From: Streptomyces decoyicus
GTDB lineage: Bacteria; Actinomycetota; Actinomycetes; Streptomycetales; Streptomycetaceae
Length of the DNA stretch: 64,000 nt
Assembly (NCBI RefSeq): GCF_019880305.1
Contig: NZ_CP082301.1
Coordinates: 558,001-622,000 of the forward strand
Direction: 5' to 3'
Positions 1 to 10,000 of the stretch are shown in pieces. The position numbers were made by a program, and so were the translations under genes. Each line of letters begins with the position of its first letter. Position 1 is the stretch's first letter. The notes under the pieces are model-generated. The model was not told the origin of the DNA. It did not search any database and saw only the letters and a program-made list of their open reading frames with translations.

Positions 1-1
1 G

Positions 2-43
2 GGAGACACCTCCGGCACGACGGACGACAAGGGCTCGGGCTGA
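2..43 (+). CDS. C-terminal end of a gene entering from the left edge
   Basis: A frame open from the window edge reads a short Gly/Thr/Asp/Ser-rich tail (GDTSGTTDDKGSG) and ends at a TGA at 41-43. Such tails are common at the ends of Streptomyces secreted or membrane proteins, but 13 residues are too few to name a family. The call is inference; it could also be chance. Confidence 0.3.
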   Translation, partial: GDTSGTTDDKGSG

Positions 44-223
44 CGCCGGCCGCCGGTCTTCTCGCCACGTATACGTCATTGCCGCCACCGGCCGCTGCAC
101 CCACCAGCCGCGTACTCCCACCGGCGCCTCAGCCGCACCCGGCCGTCTACTCCCACCGGCCGTGTGCTCCCACGGCACTGCCGACCTCGCAAAGCCAGGG
201 CCGTTCGGCCGGGCCGGCGTGGT

Positions 224-616
224 TCAGGCCTCGGGCCCGTAGGCGCCGAAGCCCCGGCAGACCAGCTCCTCACGGAAGGTCAGTGCCTCAGCAACGGCCT
301 GGCCCCGCTCATTGCGGTAGTTGATGACCACGGTGTCCACGGATGCGCGGACATCCTCGACAGTGAAATGAACATCAGGCAGCTGCCGGAGCCCCTCGGG
401 ACCAGTACGCGCGCAAAGCATCCTTGCCGCGCACCTCACCGGACGAGCCACCTGTTGCCAGTCGCCGTCCGCCGAAGCATTCGGTCGCGCGGCGCTCTCG
501 CCCTCCAGCAGGAGATGCGGAGTCCGACCAGTGACCGGCCGGGCAGACCAGCCCCGGACCGGTGACCAACGCCGCTCGTTGCGCGTCCAGTTCAGGTCCG
601 AGCACGGCGCTGGCAC
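224..616 (-). pseudogene. Remnant of a SnoaL/NTF2-like protein
   Basis: Only the last 50 or so residues of this frame look like protein. They contain a run around VEDVRASVDTVVINYRNERG followed by AEALTFREELVCRGFGAYG, the C-terminal beta-strand pattern of SnoaL-like/NTF2-fold proteins (small cone-shaped folds used as cyclases, isomerases or ligand-binding domains). The upstream 80 residues are Arg/Ala/Pro-rich noise without family features, and an intact family member would be about 120-140 residues. I read it as a 3' fragment of a decayed gene. No ribosome site decides a start. Confidence 0.5.
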
Positions 617-658
617 GGGTCGGCTCGAACGTCCAGGGGCCGGCCGAACCGCTCGGTC

Positions 659-859
659 TCAGTTCGTCCGACGGGACCGGGCAGAGACGCTTGCGGTGCG
701 GGAGGAGGTGGCAGGCATCTCGAGCTCGTCCTCCGGGTCGGCTTCGAGGTAGTTGTCCCCGTAGACCGGTTCGATGAAGACGTTGCTGTAGTCGGGCTTT
801 GCGGGACGAGGGACATGGGCGGCGACCTCGTTGTGCTGCTGCGGTGCTGAAGGGGACAT
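659..859 (-). CDS. Small acidic protein of unknown function (66 aa)
   Basis: Not recognised. The start is well supported: on the coding strand an AAGGA motif lies 6 nt before the ATG at 859. The middle of the protein is acidic and aromatic (PDYSNVFIEPVYGDNYLEADP), the N-terminus is polar and Pro-rich, and the last 18 residues are Ser/Arg-rich, unlike the rest, so the 3' end may have been altered by a frameshift. There is no signal peptide and no Cys. It lies 16 nt downstream of the TAA of a broken frame (876-1124), so the two probably formed a small operon. A precursor-peptide role is conceivable but nothing nearby encodes a modifying enzyme. Confidence 0.45.
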   Translation of the reverse strand: MSPSAPQQHNEVAAHVPRPAKPDYSNVFIEPVYGDNYLEADPEDELEMPATSSRTASVSARSRRTN

Positions 860-875
860 GTGGTTCCTTGGTGTT

Positions 876-1124
876 TTACGGCTGTGAGCGGTGGTCAGGC
901 TGCGATGGTGGCTCGGTCGGGCCCACCTCGACGAGGGTCTGGATGCGGCGCGGGCCGGCCAGCACGTCGGGGGCCGATACCGCGGCCCAGATGTCGGCGA
1001 GGTGCAGCTTCGCCGACGCGGCCGTGGAGACGATGCTCTCGGGCCCGTCCGGTGTGACGTCGTACCGGGTGTCAGTGTCGGCGAGCGGCTGTGAATCGCT
1101 CCAGATCCTCTATTCGATGATCAT
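876..1124 (-). pseudogene. Small gene interrupted by an amber codon
   Basis: From ATG 1124 the frame reads MIIE, then TAG at 1112-1110, then a convincing protein stretch (RIWSDSQPLADTDTRYDVTP and on through IVSTAASAKLHLADIWAAVS) for about 77 residues to TAA at 878-876. Codon use after the TAG is typical Streptomyces, and no good internal start exists near the break, so a TAC/TAT-to-TAG mutation in a gene of about 82 codons is the simplest reading. No clear Shine-Dalgarno precedes the ATG. Family not recognised. It ends 16 nt before the small acidic ORF at 659-859. Confidence 0.4.
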
Positions 1125-1299
1125 GTTACGTGATCGGGCTCGGCAAAGCGCGTCGGACGACGCATGGGGTGAGCCCTCCCACGTTCGGATGGGTGGACCG
1201 CAGGCCCGGTGCTCTCCGCGCGAGTGGCTTCGGGAGGCATTTTGAGGAGGCGGCCCCGGTGAGGGTAGCGCGGGGAACGCTTGGGGAGCGCATCGGCGG

Positions 1300-2172
1300 T
1301 CAGGTCGTTTCCGGTGCCGTGGTACCAGCGTAGTGATCGGCGATCTCGTCGCTGGTCGTGAGCCACACCCCTGGGTGGTTGGCGATGTACTCGAGCGCCT
1401 GGTCCAGGTACCTGTGCCGGAAGGGCTGGTTGATGACGAAAGGGTGCAGGACCAGCGACATCACGCGGCCGCTGTTCTCCGCATCGGCGTAGAGCTGGTC
1501 GAGTTGATCTTTGACGAGCTGGAGGAAGTCCGGGCCGCTCAGGCTCTTGCCGACGAACAGTTGGACGTCGTTGACCTCGATGGAATAGGGCACGCTCAGC
1601 ATGCCCGGCACGTTCAATCGGTAGGGCTGGTCGTCGTTGGCCCAGTCGAGCACGTAGTCCAGGCCCAGCTCGGCGAGCAGCTCGGGCGTGCGGAAGGTCT
1701 CGGTGAGCGCCGGGCCCAGCCAGCCGCGCGGCTTGCGTCCGGTCGCCTTTTCGATGGTGCCGATCACCTCGGCCAAGTAGGAGCGCTCCTCTTCCGGGGA
1801 CATACCGGCTTGGAGGACGGAGTTGTTCTTGCCGTGGGCGGCCCAGACCCAGTCCCGGTCCCGACCCGCTCGGATGATCTGCGGGTAGCGCCCGGCGACG
1901 TCGGAATTGAGCATCACACTTGCGCGAATCCGGTGCCGGTCGAGGCTCTCGATCAGCCGCCAGATGCCCACCCGGGGCCCGTAGTCGCGCCAGCCATAGT
2001 TCAGTGGGTCGGGCGCCAGCGCCTTGGTATCGGGAAAGATGCTCGTCGAGGGGCGGTCGATCCGGTAGTGCTCAACGTTCAGCCCGACGTAGAAGGCGAT
2101 CCGGGCGCCGTTCGGCCAGCGGATCGGTTCGCGCTCGACGATAGGGCTGTAGTCGAAGAGTTGATTGTCCAT
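1300..2172 (-). CDS. Polysaccharide deacetylase family protein (PuuE/allantoinase-like)
   Basis: A 290-aa cytoplasmic protein of the NodB-like carbohydrate esterase/allantoinase fold, which removes acyl groups or opens amide rings using a metal held by His and Asp residues. The family look comes from PNGARIAFYVGLNVEHY near the N-terminus, the strand RASVMLNSDVAGRYP, the segment WVWAAHGKNNS, and the C-terminal VLHPFVINQPFRHRYL with the late active-site His. There is no signal peptide, which favours the PuuE-like small-molecule branch over secreted chitin or peptidoglycan deacetylases. A GAGG lies 9 nt before the ATG. It diverges from the MerR gene at 2318, and a 20-bp inverted repeat lies between them, so MerR control is likely. 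Confidence 0.8.
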   Translation of the reverse strand: MDNQLFDYSPIVEREPIRWPNGARIAFYVGLNVEHYRIDRPSTSIFPDTKALAPDPLNYGWRDYGPRVGIWRLIESLDRHRIRASVMLNSDVAGRYPQIIRAGRDRDWVWAAHGKNNSVLQAGMSPEEERSYLAEVIGTIEKATGRKPRGWLGPALTETFRTPELLAELGLDYVLDWANDDQPYRLNVPGMLSVPYSIEVNDVQLFVGKSLSGPDFLQLVKDQLDQLYADAENSGRVMSLVLHPFVINQPFRHRYLDQALEYIANHPGVWLTTSDEIADHYAGTTAPETT

Positions 2173-2274
2173 CAGTTCTTACCTCGTGACGATTGAACAC
2201 CGGGGGCGAGCAGGGGGGTTGGGCCCTGCGGTGGGGCTCTGCGGGATGCGTGGGTGTGTATCGTCGAACCCTCA

Positions 2275-2294
2275 CATTGATGAGAACGTCAATG
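2275..2294. promoter_or_regulatory. Inverted repeat, probable MerR operator
   Basis: CATTGA and TCAATG form a perfect inverted repeat separated by 8 bp. It lies in the divergent region between the deacetylase gene (minus) and the MerR gene (plus). On the minus strand it includes a TTGACG that could be a -35 element. MerR proteins bind dyads between the promoter elements of their targets; assignment to this regulator is inference. Confidence 0.55.
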
Positions 2295-2317
2295 CGGTGA
2301 TGTGTGAGGTGGGCCAT

Positions 2318-2728
2318 ATGCGCATCGGAGAACTGTCGGACCGCACCGGCACCCCCCGCCGGTTGTTGCGCTACTACGAGGAACAGGGCCTGATCGCCGC
2401 GGGTCGCAGTGCCAACGGCTACCGTGAGTACGACGAACGCTTCGTCGACCGCGTCCTACAGATCAGAGGGCTGCTCAACGCCGGACTGCCGACGCGCATC
2501 ATCAAGCAGATCCTGCCCTGCCTCGACAAACCCCGGGACCTCTACTTCCCCGATGCCACACCGGAAATGATCGCGACGCTGACACACGAACGGGACAGGA
2601 TGACGGACCGCATCCGGTGTCTGATCCGCAACCGTGACGCGATCGGCGAGTACCTCGACGCGGTGCTGGAGTACAACCGGGCCGACGCCGAAGTCGCGAC
2701 ACCCGCAGAGTCGCCATCCGACCGCTAG
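2318..2728 (+). CDS. MerR family transcriptional regulator
   Basis: A 136-aa regulator. The MerR winged helix-turn-helix is clear: MRIGELSDRTGTPRRLLRYYEEQGLI followed by the wing RSANGYREYDERFVDRV. Residues 75-115 form the usual dimerising coiled coil. There are no conserved Cys residues for metal or redox sensing, so it belongs with the small-molecule or orphan MerR group. I chose the ATG at 2318 because the HTH starts there; an upstream GTG/ATG in the same frame adds about 50 residues without family character and would run through the operator. It probably controls the divergent deacetylase and itself. Confidence 0.85.
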   Translation: MRIGELSDRTGTPRRLLRYYEEQGLIAAGRSANGYREYDERFVDRVLQIRGLLNAGLPTRIIKQILPCLDKPRDLYFPDATPEMIATLTHERDRMTDRIRCLIRNRDAIGEYLDAVLEYNRADAEVATPAESPSDR

Positions 2729-2926
2729 CGGCCTGGCGCAAACCGGCCCGGTGCAAAGAACACGGGCCCACACCCCGATCGGTGCCGACGGAGGCCGAAC
2801 CGGGCGCCGGGTCGTTAGCGGGACGTCAGCCGGGCGTGAGCCAAACGCCAGCGGGTCCGGCCAGGCTGGTCTCGCAGCGGGACAGCGACTCCGCGAGTCC
2901 CGCACGATCACACGGGGGACCTCAGC

Positions 2927-3697
2927 ATGCGCACATCGCGAATCGGCACCACCGCACTGGCCGCCGCCACCGCCGCACTGGCCCTGACCCTGACCGCCTG
3001 CGGCGGCTCGGACAGCGCCAACGGAGCGAAGGCCGACACGAGCCGGAGCGGCAGCACGGCCGACGGCTCGCAGACCTCGGACACGACCGCGGGGACGGAG
3101 GGAACCGCCGGGACGGAGGGAACCGCCGGAACGGGCGGTGGAAACGGGACGAGGTCGTCCCGGGCCTCCACCGGCACCGGACACGGCGCTTCCGGTTCCG
3201 GCTCGCACGACTCCGGCTCCGGCTCACGGGCCGGCTCCGGCAAGGTGACCACCGTCGGCTCCACGGACACCCGCCAGTGTCACGGCGACGAGATCTCCTA
3301 CTCCGTACTCCACCGCTTCCCGAAGCAGCAGGGCGAGCACCTCCTGATCACCGCGCGGAACGCCGACTCCAAGCCCTGCTGGGTCACTTCGTACCCGTCC
3401 GTCATCCTCGGGGACACCTCCAACGTCCTGCACCACTCCCCCAAGGACACCCCGGGCGGCAACACCCGCATCACCATCAAGCCCGGCGGCAAGGTCTACT
3501 CCGCCGTGAACCTCTTCACCGAAAGCGCGGCCACCCACACATCGGGGACCTTCTCCCTCGCCCTGCGCGACCAGAGCGGCGACACCGGCCCGGCCACCGA
3601 GCAAGACGCCTTCGACAGCAAGGGCGTGCCCTCGAAGTTCACCTGGACCAGCGCCGACGTCACCAACTGGAACACCACCAAGCCCTACGACTTCTGA
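2927..3697 (+). CDS. DUF4232 lipoprotein
   Basis: A 256-aa secreted lipoprotein. The N-terminus has a basic start, a hydrophobic core and a lipobox LTAC (Cys about residue 25), so it should be lipid-anchored outside the membrane. Residues 26-105 are a low-complexity Ser/Thr/Gly linker that includes two copies of an 18-bp tandem repeat (GTEGTA units). The C-terminal 150 residues (CHGDEISYSVLHRFPKQQGE, through CWVTSYPSVILGD) match the DUF4232 beta-sandwich common in actinomycetes; its role is unknown. GGGGGA precedes the start. A strong inverted repeat at 3763-3809 follows. Confidence 0.8.
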   Translation: MRTSRIGTTALAAATAALALTLTACGGSDSANGAKADTSRSGSTADGSQTSDTTAGTEGTAGTEGTAGTGGGNGTRSSRASTGTGHGASGSGSHDSGSGSRAGSGKVTTVGSTDTRQCHGDEISYSVLHRFPKQQGEHLLITARNADSKPCWVTSYPSVILGDTSNVLHHSPKDTPGGNTRITIKPGGKVYSAVNLFTESAATHTSGTFSLALRDQSGDTGPATEQDAFDSKGVPSKFTWTSADVTNWNTTKPYDF

Positions 3698-3762
3698 GCA
3701 AGTCCCGCTCGGACGCCGTGCGGGGCTCCCGCTCGCCGCCACCACTCCCCGTTCAGTCGCAT

Positions 3763-3809
3763 CGCCCACCCCATGGCCGAGATCGCCGAACTCCGCCATG
3801 GGGTGGGCG
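3763..3809. terminator. Hairpin terminator after the DUF4232 gene
   Basis: Perfect 15-bp arms (3763-3777 and 3795-3809) around a 17-nt loop, 66 bp after the lipoprotein stop. There is no T tract, as is usual for Streptomyces. It separates the lipoprotein from the SARP gene. Confidence 0.75.
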
Positions 3810-3973
3810 TGGGGCGGTGGCGGTGGTGGCCGGTGGTGGTGGCGCTGCCGGGGGGGCGTCCGTCGGCGCCGTAGGGACCCGCGGCGTCGGTATTGCGGTG
3901 GGCATTCAGCCCTGCTCGTGCGGCCCGACGCGTCAACACCGGTTTTCTATCGGTTAGTTGGTATACAGGAGCA

Positions 3974-6900
3974 ATGTCACACTTATCCGCACTACACGGA
4001 GTGGCCCACCTCCGGCTGCTCGGTCCCGTCGAATATGTTTCGGCTGACGGAACGGCAGGACGGCCCGGAGCGCCGGGGCCACAGGCCGTGCTGACGGCGC
4101 TGGCACTCCGTGCGGGGACCCTGGTGACGATCGACCAGCTGGTGGACGGTCTGTACGACGACGATCCGCCTGCCTCCGCCCGCCGAGTGATCGTGAACTA
4201 CGTCCATCGGCTGCGGACATACCTCGACCGCGCGCACGCCGCGGGCGGGGAGGGTGGCGCCGCGGCGGGTGGAGACGGTGGGGCCACGGCCATCGGGACC
4301 ATGGCGGACGGCTACGTCCTGCGACTGCCGGCAGAGCGTGTCGACGCGCTGCTGTTCGGCCACCTCACACTGCGGGCCCGGCGGGCGGCCGCGCAGGGCG
4401 ATCCCGCGTACGCCGCATCCGTCCTGAAGGGGGCGCTCGATATGTGGCAGGGCCCGGCGCTGGCCGGGCTTCCAGGGCCCTACGCGCAGGAGCAGCGCCG
4501 GGCGCTGGCCGAACAGCGGGCCTCGGCGACGGAGCACCACCTGGAACTGTCGCTGGCGTGCGGGCGGCATGAGGAGGTGGTGCCGGAGATCCTGTGCGCC
4601 CTGGAGGCCTATCCGTACCGGGAGCGGCTGCACGGTGCACTGATGCTGGCCCTGTACCGGTCGGGGCGGAGCGCCGATGCGCTGCTGGCCTACGATCACG
4701 CCCGCCAGGTACTCGCGGACGAGATGGGCATCGATACGGGCCCCGCACTCGACGAGTTGCACGCCGCGGTTCTGGCGGGTGACCGGGCTCTGTTAGCGGT
4801 TCCTGATACGGCGAGGATCGCTGCCGTCCCGGCCGACGTGCAGGTGCGGCCGGCGGCCCCCGCGCCGGCGGTGCCCGCCCAGTTGCCGGCCGTACCGTGC
4901 GACTTCACCGGTCGGCACGACGAGGTCTGCACGCTGGTAGCCGCGCTCAGCGGGCGTGCCGCGCACCCCGTCGCGGTCATCACAGGGATGGGCGGCGTCG
5001 GCAAGACCTCACTGGCACTGCGCACCGGGCATGCGGTCATGGGGTCCTTCCCCGACGGCCAGTTGTACGCCGAACTGCGCGCACCGTGCGGAGCTCCGGG
5101 GGACCCGGCCGACATTCTGGCCGGTTTCCTGACCGCACTGGGCGTGCCGCACGAGCGCCTTCCGGCTTCGGTGAGCGACCGCGCGGCGCTGTACCGCACC
5201 CTGCTGTCGGACCGTGCGGTGCTGGTGGTGCTGGACAACGCCGCCGGCCTCGCCCAGGTCGAACCGCTGCTGCCCGGCGCCGACCAGTGCGCGGTCCTGG
5301 TGACGGCCCGTGCACTGGCGACGCTGCCGGCCGCCGTCAAGGTGTCGCTGAAGGGCCTCGAACCCCACGATTCCGTGGAGCTGATCGGCAAGGTGGCCGG
5401 TATCCGGCGGATCGAGGAGGAGCCGGACGCCGTCGCGGCACTCGCCGCCGCCAGCGGCCATCTGCCGTTGGCGCTGCGGGCGATCGGCGCTCGGCTCGCG
5501 CTCCGGCCGGCCTGGCCCGTCGCCACGCTGCTGTCCCGGATGTCCGACGAGGCCAGGCTGCTCGGCGAACTGCGGGTGGGGGAGCTGACGGTCGAGGCGG
5601 TGTTCGAGCAGTCGTACGCGCAGCTCTCCCCGCAGCGGGCCCGGGCGTTTCTGGAATTGTCCCTTCCGCACTGCGTCGAGTTCGGTGTGAAGGGCGCCGC
5701 CGCGGTTCTCGAACTGCCGGAGCGGGAGGCGGAGGACGTGCTGGAAGCCCTGGTCGACGCGGTACTCCTGGAGACCCGCGCACCGGGCCGTTACCGCTAT
5801 CACGATCTGGTCGGGGCGTACGCGCGGGCGACGGCCCGAGTGGCGCTGACCGAGGAGGAGCGCCGCCAAGTGGTGTGCCGGGCGGCCGACTTCATGTGTG
5901 CCAGTGTCGCCGGAGCGGTCCTGGCGACCCAGCCGCTGGGCGGCCGGCTGACCGCTGAGCTGCGACCGCGGCGGTCGGCGGGCGAGGACGTGGGGGCCGG
6001 CCAGGAGGCGATGCGGTGGATACGGGGCGCGCTGCCCACCGTGGCCGCGGTGGCGGAGCAGGCGGCCGGCAGCGGAGACCCGGAGGCGGTGGCGCTCGCC
6101 GTCGACGGGCTGATGCTGGCTCCCTGCTTCGAGGAGACCGTGCCCCTCGGGACGCTGGCGCCGGCGGCCACCGCTCTGGTGCGGTCCGCGGTGGCGTACT
6201 GCGACGAGGACGTGGTGGGCACGGCTCATTACGCGGCCGGGGTGATCCTCAAGAAGCACTCCTCGCTCGACTGCCTCGACCGCTCACGGGCGCATCTGCT
6301 GAAGGCGCTGGAGATCTTCGGTGATTCTCCCGCACCCGCCGATGGCCTCCGGCCCTTCCTGACGGTTCTCTTCACCCATGCGATGCTGGCCCAACTCGAC
6401 GCCATGTGCGCCGACTTCACCGCGGCCCGCGCCCATGCGGAGCGGTCGGTGGAGATGGCGGTGCTCACCGGCGATCAGGGGCTGGTCACCCGGCGGCGCA
6501 GCCTCCTGCTCCAGATCCGGGCCCAGGACCCCGGCAGCGGAAGCGACCTGGCCCGGATCCGCGAGCAGTGCCGGGAGCTGGCCGGCCTGCTGACCTGCGG
6601 CAATGACGTGAAGTGGCTGATCCGGGTGAGGACGACGGAGGCGGACACCCTGTTGTACGGCGGGCGTCCCGCGGAGGCTGCCGCGCTCTACCGCCAGGTG
6701 TTGCAACGCACCCGGACCAGCGGCCATGCCCGGAACGAGACCGAGTGCCTGTACCGGCTCGCCGAGGCGCTGCTGCTGACCGGGGACACCCATGCCGCCG
6801 TCGACCATGCGCGGCAGGCCCTCCAAGGCGCTCAACTCGCCCAGGAACACCTGCTGATGGCGCGTAGTCACCAGGCTCTCGGCAGGTCTCTGCGGGCCGT

Positions 6901-7009
6901 CCGGGCCGGGCAGGTGGACGGGGAAGCGGCGGGGCATCTGGAGAAGGCCGCGGAACTGTACCGGGTTCTCGGGCTGCATACGGGTTCCGGGGCTGCCGTC
7001 GGTCACTGA
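3974..7009 (+). CDS. SARP-type AfsR-like regulator (wHTH-BTAD-NB-ARC-TPR)
   Basis: A 1011-aa regulator, probably the pathway-specific activator of the NRPS genes that follow on the other strand. Domains in order: OmpR-like winged helix (1-100), bacterial transcriptional activator domain (about 120-265), a Pro/Ala linker, an NB-ARC ATPase with Walker A GMGGVGKTS (about 338-347) and Walker B VLVVLDNA (about 416), then TPR-like helices to the end. SARPs bind direct repeats of 11-bp periodicity near the -35. The ATG at 3974 was chosen because ACAGGAG lies just upstream and the HTH begins there. Codon 4 (3983-3985) is TTA and codon 274 (4793-4795) is a second TTA, so translation should depend on the bldA tRNA. 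It converges on the NRPS gene with a hairpin between. Confidence 0.9.
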   Translation: MSHLSALHGVAHLRLLGPVEYVSADGTAGRPGAPGPQAVLTALALRAGTLVTIDQLVDGLYDDDPPASARRVIVNYVHRLRTYLDRAHAAGGEGGAAAGGDGGATAIGTMADGYVLRLPAERVDALLFGHLTLRARRAAAQGDPAYAASVLKGALDMWQGPALAGLPGPYAQEQRRALAEQRASATEHHLELSLACGRHEEVVPEILCALEAYPYRERLHGALMLALYRSGRSADALLAYDHARQVLADEMGIDTGPALDELHAAVLAGDRALLAVPDTARIAAVPADVQVRPAAPAPAVPAQLPAVPCDFTGRHDEVCTLVAALSGRAAHPVAVITGMGGVGKTSLALRTGHAVMGSFPDGQLYAELRAPCGAPGDPADILAGFLTALGVPHERLPASVSDRAALYRTLLSDRAVLVVLDNAAGLAQVEPLLPGADQCAVLVTARALATLPAAVKVSLKGLEPHDSVELIGKVAGIRRIEEEPDAVAALAAASGHLPLALRAIGARLALRPAWPVATLLSRMSDEARLLGELRVGELTVEAVFEQSYAQLSPQRARAFLELSLPHCVEFGVKGAAAVLELPEREAEDVLEALVDAVLLETRAPGRYRYHDLVGAYARATARVALTEEERRQVVCRAADFMCASVAGAVLATQPLGGRLTAELRPRRSAGEDVGAGQEAMRWIRGALPTVAAVAEQAAGSGDPEAVALAVDGLMLAPCFEETVPLGTLAPAATALVRSAVAYCDEDVVGTAHYAAGVILKKHSSLDCLDRSRAHLLKALEIFGDSPAPADGLRPFLTVLFTHAMLAQLDAMCADFTAARAHAERSVEMAVLTGDQGLVTRRRSLLLQIRAQDPGSGSDLARIREQCRELAGLLTCGNDVKWLIRVRTTEADTLLYGGRPAEAAALYRQVLQRTRTSGHARNETECLYRLAEALLLTGDTHAAVDHARQALQGAQLAQEHLLMARSHQALGRSLRAVRAGQVDGEAAGHLEKAAELYRVLGLHTGSGAAVGH

Positions 7010-7016
7010 CCACGTC

Positions 7017-7046
7017 CCGCCCGGACTCCGCTGGGAATCCGGGCGG
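7017..7046. terminator. Bidirectional hairpin between SARP and NRPS genes
   Basis: Arms CCGCCCGGA and TCCGGGCGG pair perfectly around a 12-nt loop in the 61-bp gap between the converging SARP and NRPS genes. Confidence 0.6.
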
Positions 7047-7070
7047 AACGCGATCAGCCGCACCGTGGCC

Positions 7071-10000
7071 TCACTTCCTGTGCCTGGCACACCAGTTGGC
7101 CAGCACCGGGCCGATCTGCGCGAGCTGCTCGGGGCGGGTCAGCTCACCGTGCGCGCCACGTACGGGTGTGACGGCGAGCCGGCCCGTCACGTGGGGCCGC
7201 CAGGCCTGCGGCCGCTGCATGCCCGGAACCCAGCCCTCGGTGGCCTCGAAGAACAGCACATCGCCCCGGAACGAGCGCGGAACGAATCCGTTCTGGAGGC
7301 GGCTGTTGCGCGCGAACACCCGGACCATGGCCGCCAGGCCCTGTTCCCCGAGGAGTGCGAGCGGGCCGGCCGTGGAGTCCGCCTGGTGCCCGAGGGAGTC
7401 GAACAGGGCCTGCCTCAGTTCTTCCGCGTCCTGTGCGTCGCTCCCGTCCGCCCCTGATCCGCTCTTCTTCCTCCTTCCCTTGTCATGGCCGTCGACGGTC
7501 GCGTTCGACGGGTAACTGTCCATCAGAATCAGCGAGTTGACTTTCTGTCCGGCCTCCTGGAGCCGTACCGCCATCTCGTGGGCGACCACTCCGCCGAAGG
7601 ACCAGCCGAGGAGCGAGAAGGGGCCGTCCGGCTGTACCGACCTGATCTGCGCGAGGTACGCCTCCACCATCTCCGCCATGCTTCCCGGAGCAGCATCGGG
7701 TTCGGTGAGCCCGTGTGCCTGGAGGCCGTACACGGGCTGGTCGGGTGCCAGGTGGCGGAGCAGCCCGGAGTACACCCAGCTGATTCCGGCCGCCGGGTGG
7801 ACGCAGAAGAGCGGCTCGGGGGGTGTGGCGCCCCGTGTGCGGGACGGCGTGACCGCCCGGCGTACGGAGCGCAGCGGGAGCAGGACCGCGAGGGAGTCGT
7901 CGGGCATGTCCTGCGAGAGCCGGTCGGCGAGTCCGGCGACGGTGGGGGCATCGAACAGGGTCCTGATGCCCAGCTCGGCGCCGAGCACCGAACGTCCCCG
8001 GGCGATCAGCCGGGTGGCGAGCATCGAGTGGCCGCCCAGGGCGAAGAAGTCGTCGTCGATGCCCACTTCGGGCACCCCGAGGACCTCGGCGAACAGCCCG
8101 CACAACAGCTCCTCGCGCACCGTTCGCGGGCCTCGGCGGCGCTCCGCCGTCCCGTCACCCGGTGCCGGCAGCATCCGCCGGTCCAGCTTTCCGCGTGAGG
8201 TCAGCGGCAGGGCGTCCAGGAACACGAACGACGACGGCACCATGTGGCGGGGCAGCGACGCCGTGGCGAGGCGGCGCAGCTCGCCGGCGTCCGCCCGGCC
8301 CTGCTCCGTGGGAACCACATAGGCCACCAGCTTGCGCTCCCCCGGCCGGTCCTCGCGGACGATCACGGTCACCTGGCGGACCGCGTCGTGTCCGGCGAGC
8401 ACCGACTCCACCTCGCCGGGTTCGATCCGGAAGCCGCGGACCTTCACCTGGTCGTCGGTGCGGCCCACGTATTCCAGGACACCGTCGGCGCTCCAGCGCG
8501 CCAGGTCCCCGGTCCGGTACATGCGCTCCCCCGGCTCTCCGAACGGGCAGGCCACGAACCGCTGTGCCGTCAGTCCCGGCCGGCCCAGGTACCCGCGTGC
8601 CGTGCCCGCCCCGGCCAGATACAGCTCGCCGACCACCCCGGCGGGCAGGGGCCGCAGGCCCACGTCGAGCACGTACATACGGTTGTTGCCGATCGGCCGG
8701 CCGATCACCGGCCGCTCGTGATCGGCCGCCGCGCCGTGCGAGACGTACACCGTGCACTCCGTCGGGCCGTAGGTGTTGAAGCCCTCGGTCCCGGAAGTGG
8801 CGCGGAGTTCGCTCCACAGCGCCTGGTCGACGGCCTCGCCGCCGAGCTCGACGATGCGCGGTTGCGACGGCTGCCCTGCGGACAGCATGCCCGCCGTCAT
8901 CAGCTGCCGGCAGTACGTCGGCGAGAGCTCCATGTAGTCGATGCCCGCGGCGCCGATGTACTCGGCCATCGCCTCCGGGTCGCGGCGGACCTCGTCGTGC
9001 ACGAGGTGCAGTTCATGGCCGCCTATCAGCCACAGGACCGGTTCCCAGGAGGAGTCGAAGGTCAGCGGTCCGGTCACCAGGGCACGGAACCGGTGGTCCC
9101 CGGAGGCCGCCACCTGAGGCGCGAACACCGCGAAGTGGGCGTGGAACAGGTTGCTGAGATTGCGGTGCTCCACGGCCACCCCCTTCGGCCGGCCCGTCGA
9201 ACCCGAGGTGTAGATGACGTAGGCGAGATGGTCCGGGCGCAGCGGTACGGGCCGGTCCGCAGGGTGCGGGTCGACCGGCGCGTACCGGCTGAGGGACTGA
9301 CGCATGGCGGGGTCGTCGAGGACCAGCACCTCGATCGAGGATTTGGTTCCCGGCCGGAGCCGGGCCACGTTCTCCCTGTCGGTCAGCAGGAAGGACGGCG
9401 CGGCGTCCGCCAGCATCAGGGCGATCCGGTCCTTGGGGTACTCCGGGTCCATGGGCACGTAGCAGCAGCCCGCTTTGAGCGCGGCCAGCAGCGCCACGAT
9501 GTGCTCGCCGGCCCGTGGGAGCAAAGTGGCCACTCGCTGTTCCGGCCGGATGCCCTGGCTGATCAACAGCCACGCCAGCCGGTTCGCGCGGGCGTTCAGC
9601 TCGCGGAAGGTCAGGGTGCCGTCGGCGTCGACCACCGCCGTGGCATCGGGGTTGTTCCGTACCTGTTCCTCGAAGATCTCGTGCACCGGCCGGTCGTCCG
9701 GCAGCGGAAGGGCGGTGTCGTTCCACCGGGAGAGGATGCGGACGCGCTCCTGCGGGGAGAGCAGTTCCATCGCTCCGATGGGAGTGTCCGGGGCGGCGCC
9801 GGCGGTGGTGAGGAGGCGCAGCAGCCGCTGGGTCAGGGCCTCTGCGGTGGCACGTTCGAACAGGTCGGCCGAGTAGTGCAACAGGCCGTCGACACCGCCG
9901 GGGCTGCCGTCGGCGCCGTGCCGTTCGGTGAAGGTGAAGTCGAGGTCGAATTTGGTGGGGGCGGTGTCGAGGGGTTGGGGGGTGATGGTGGTGCCGGGGA

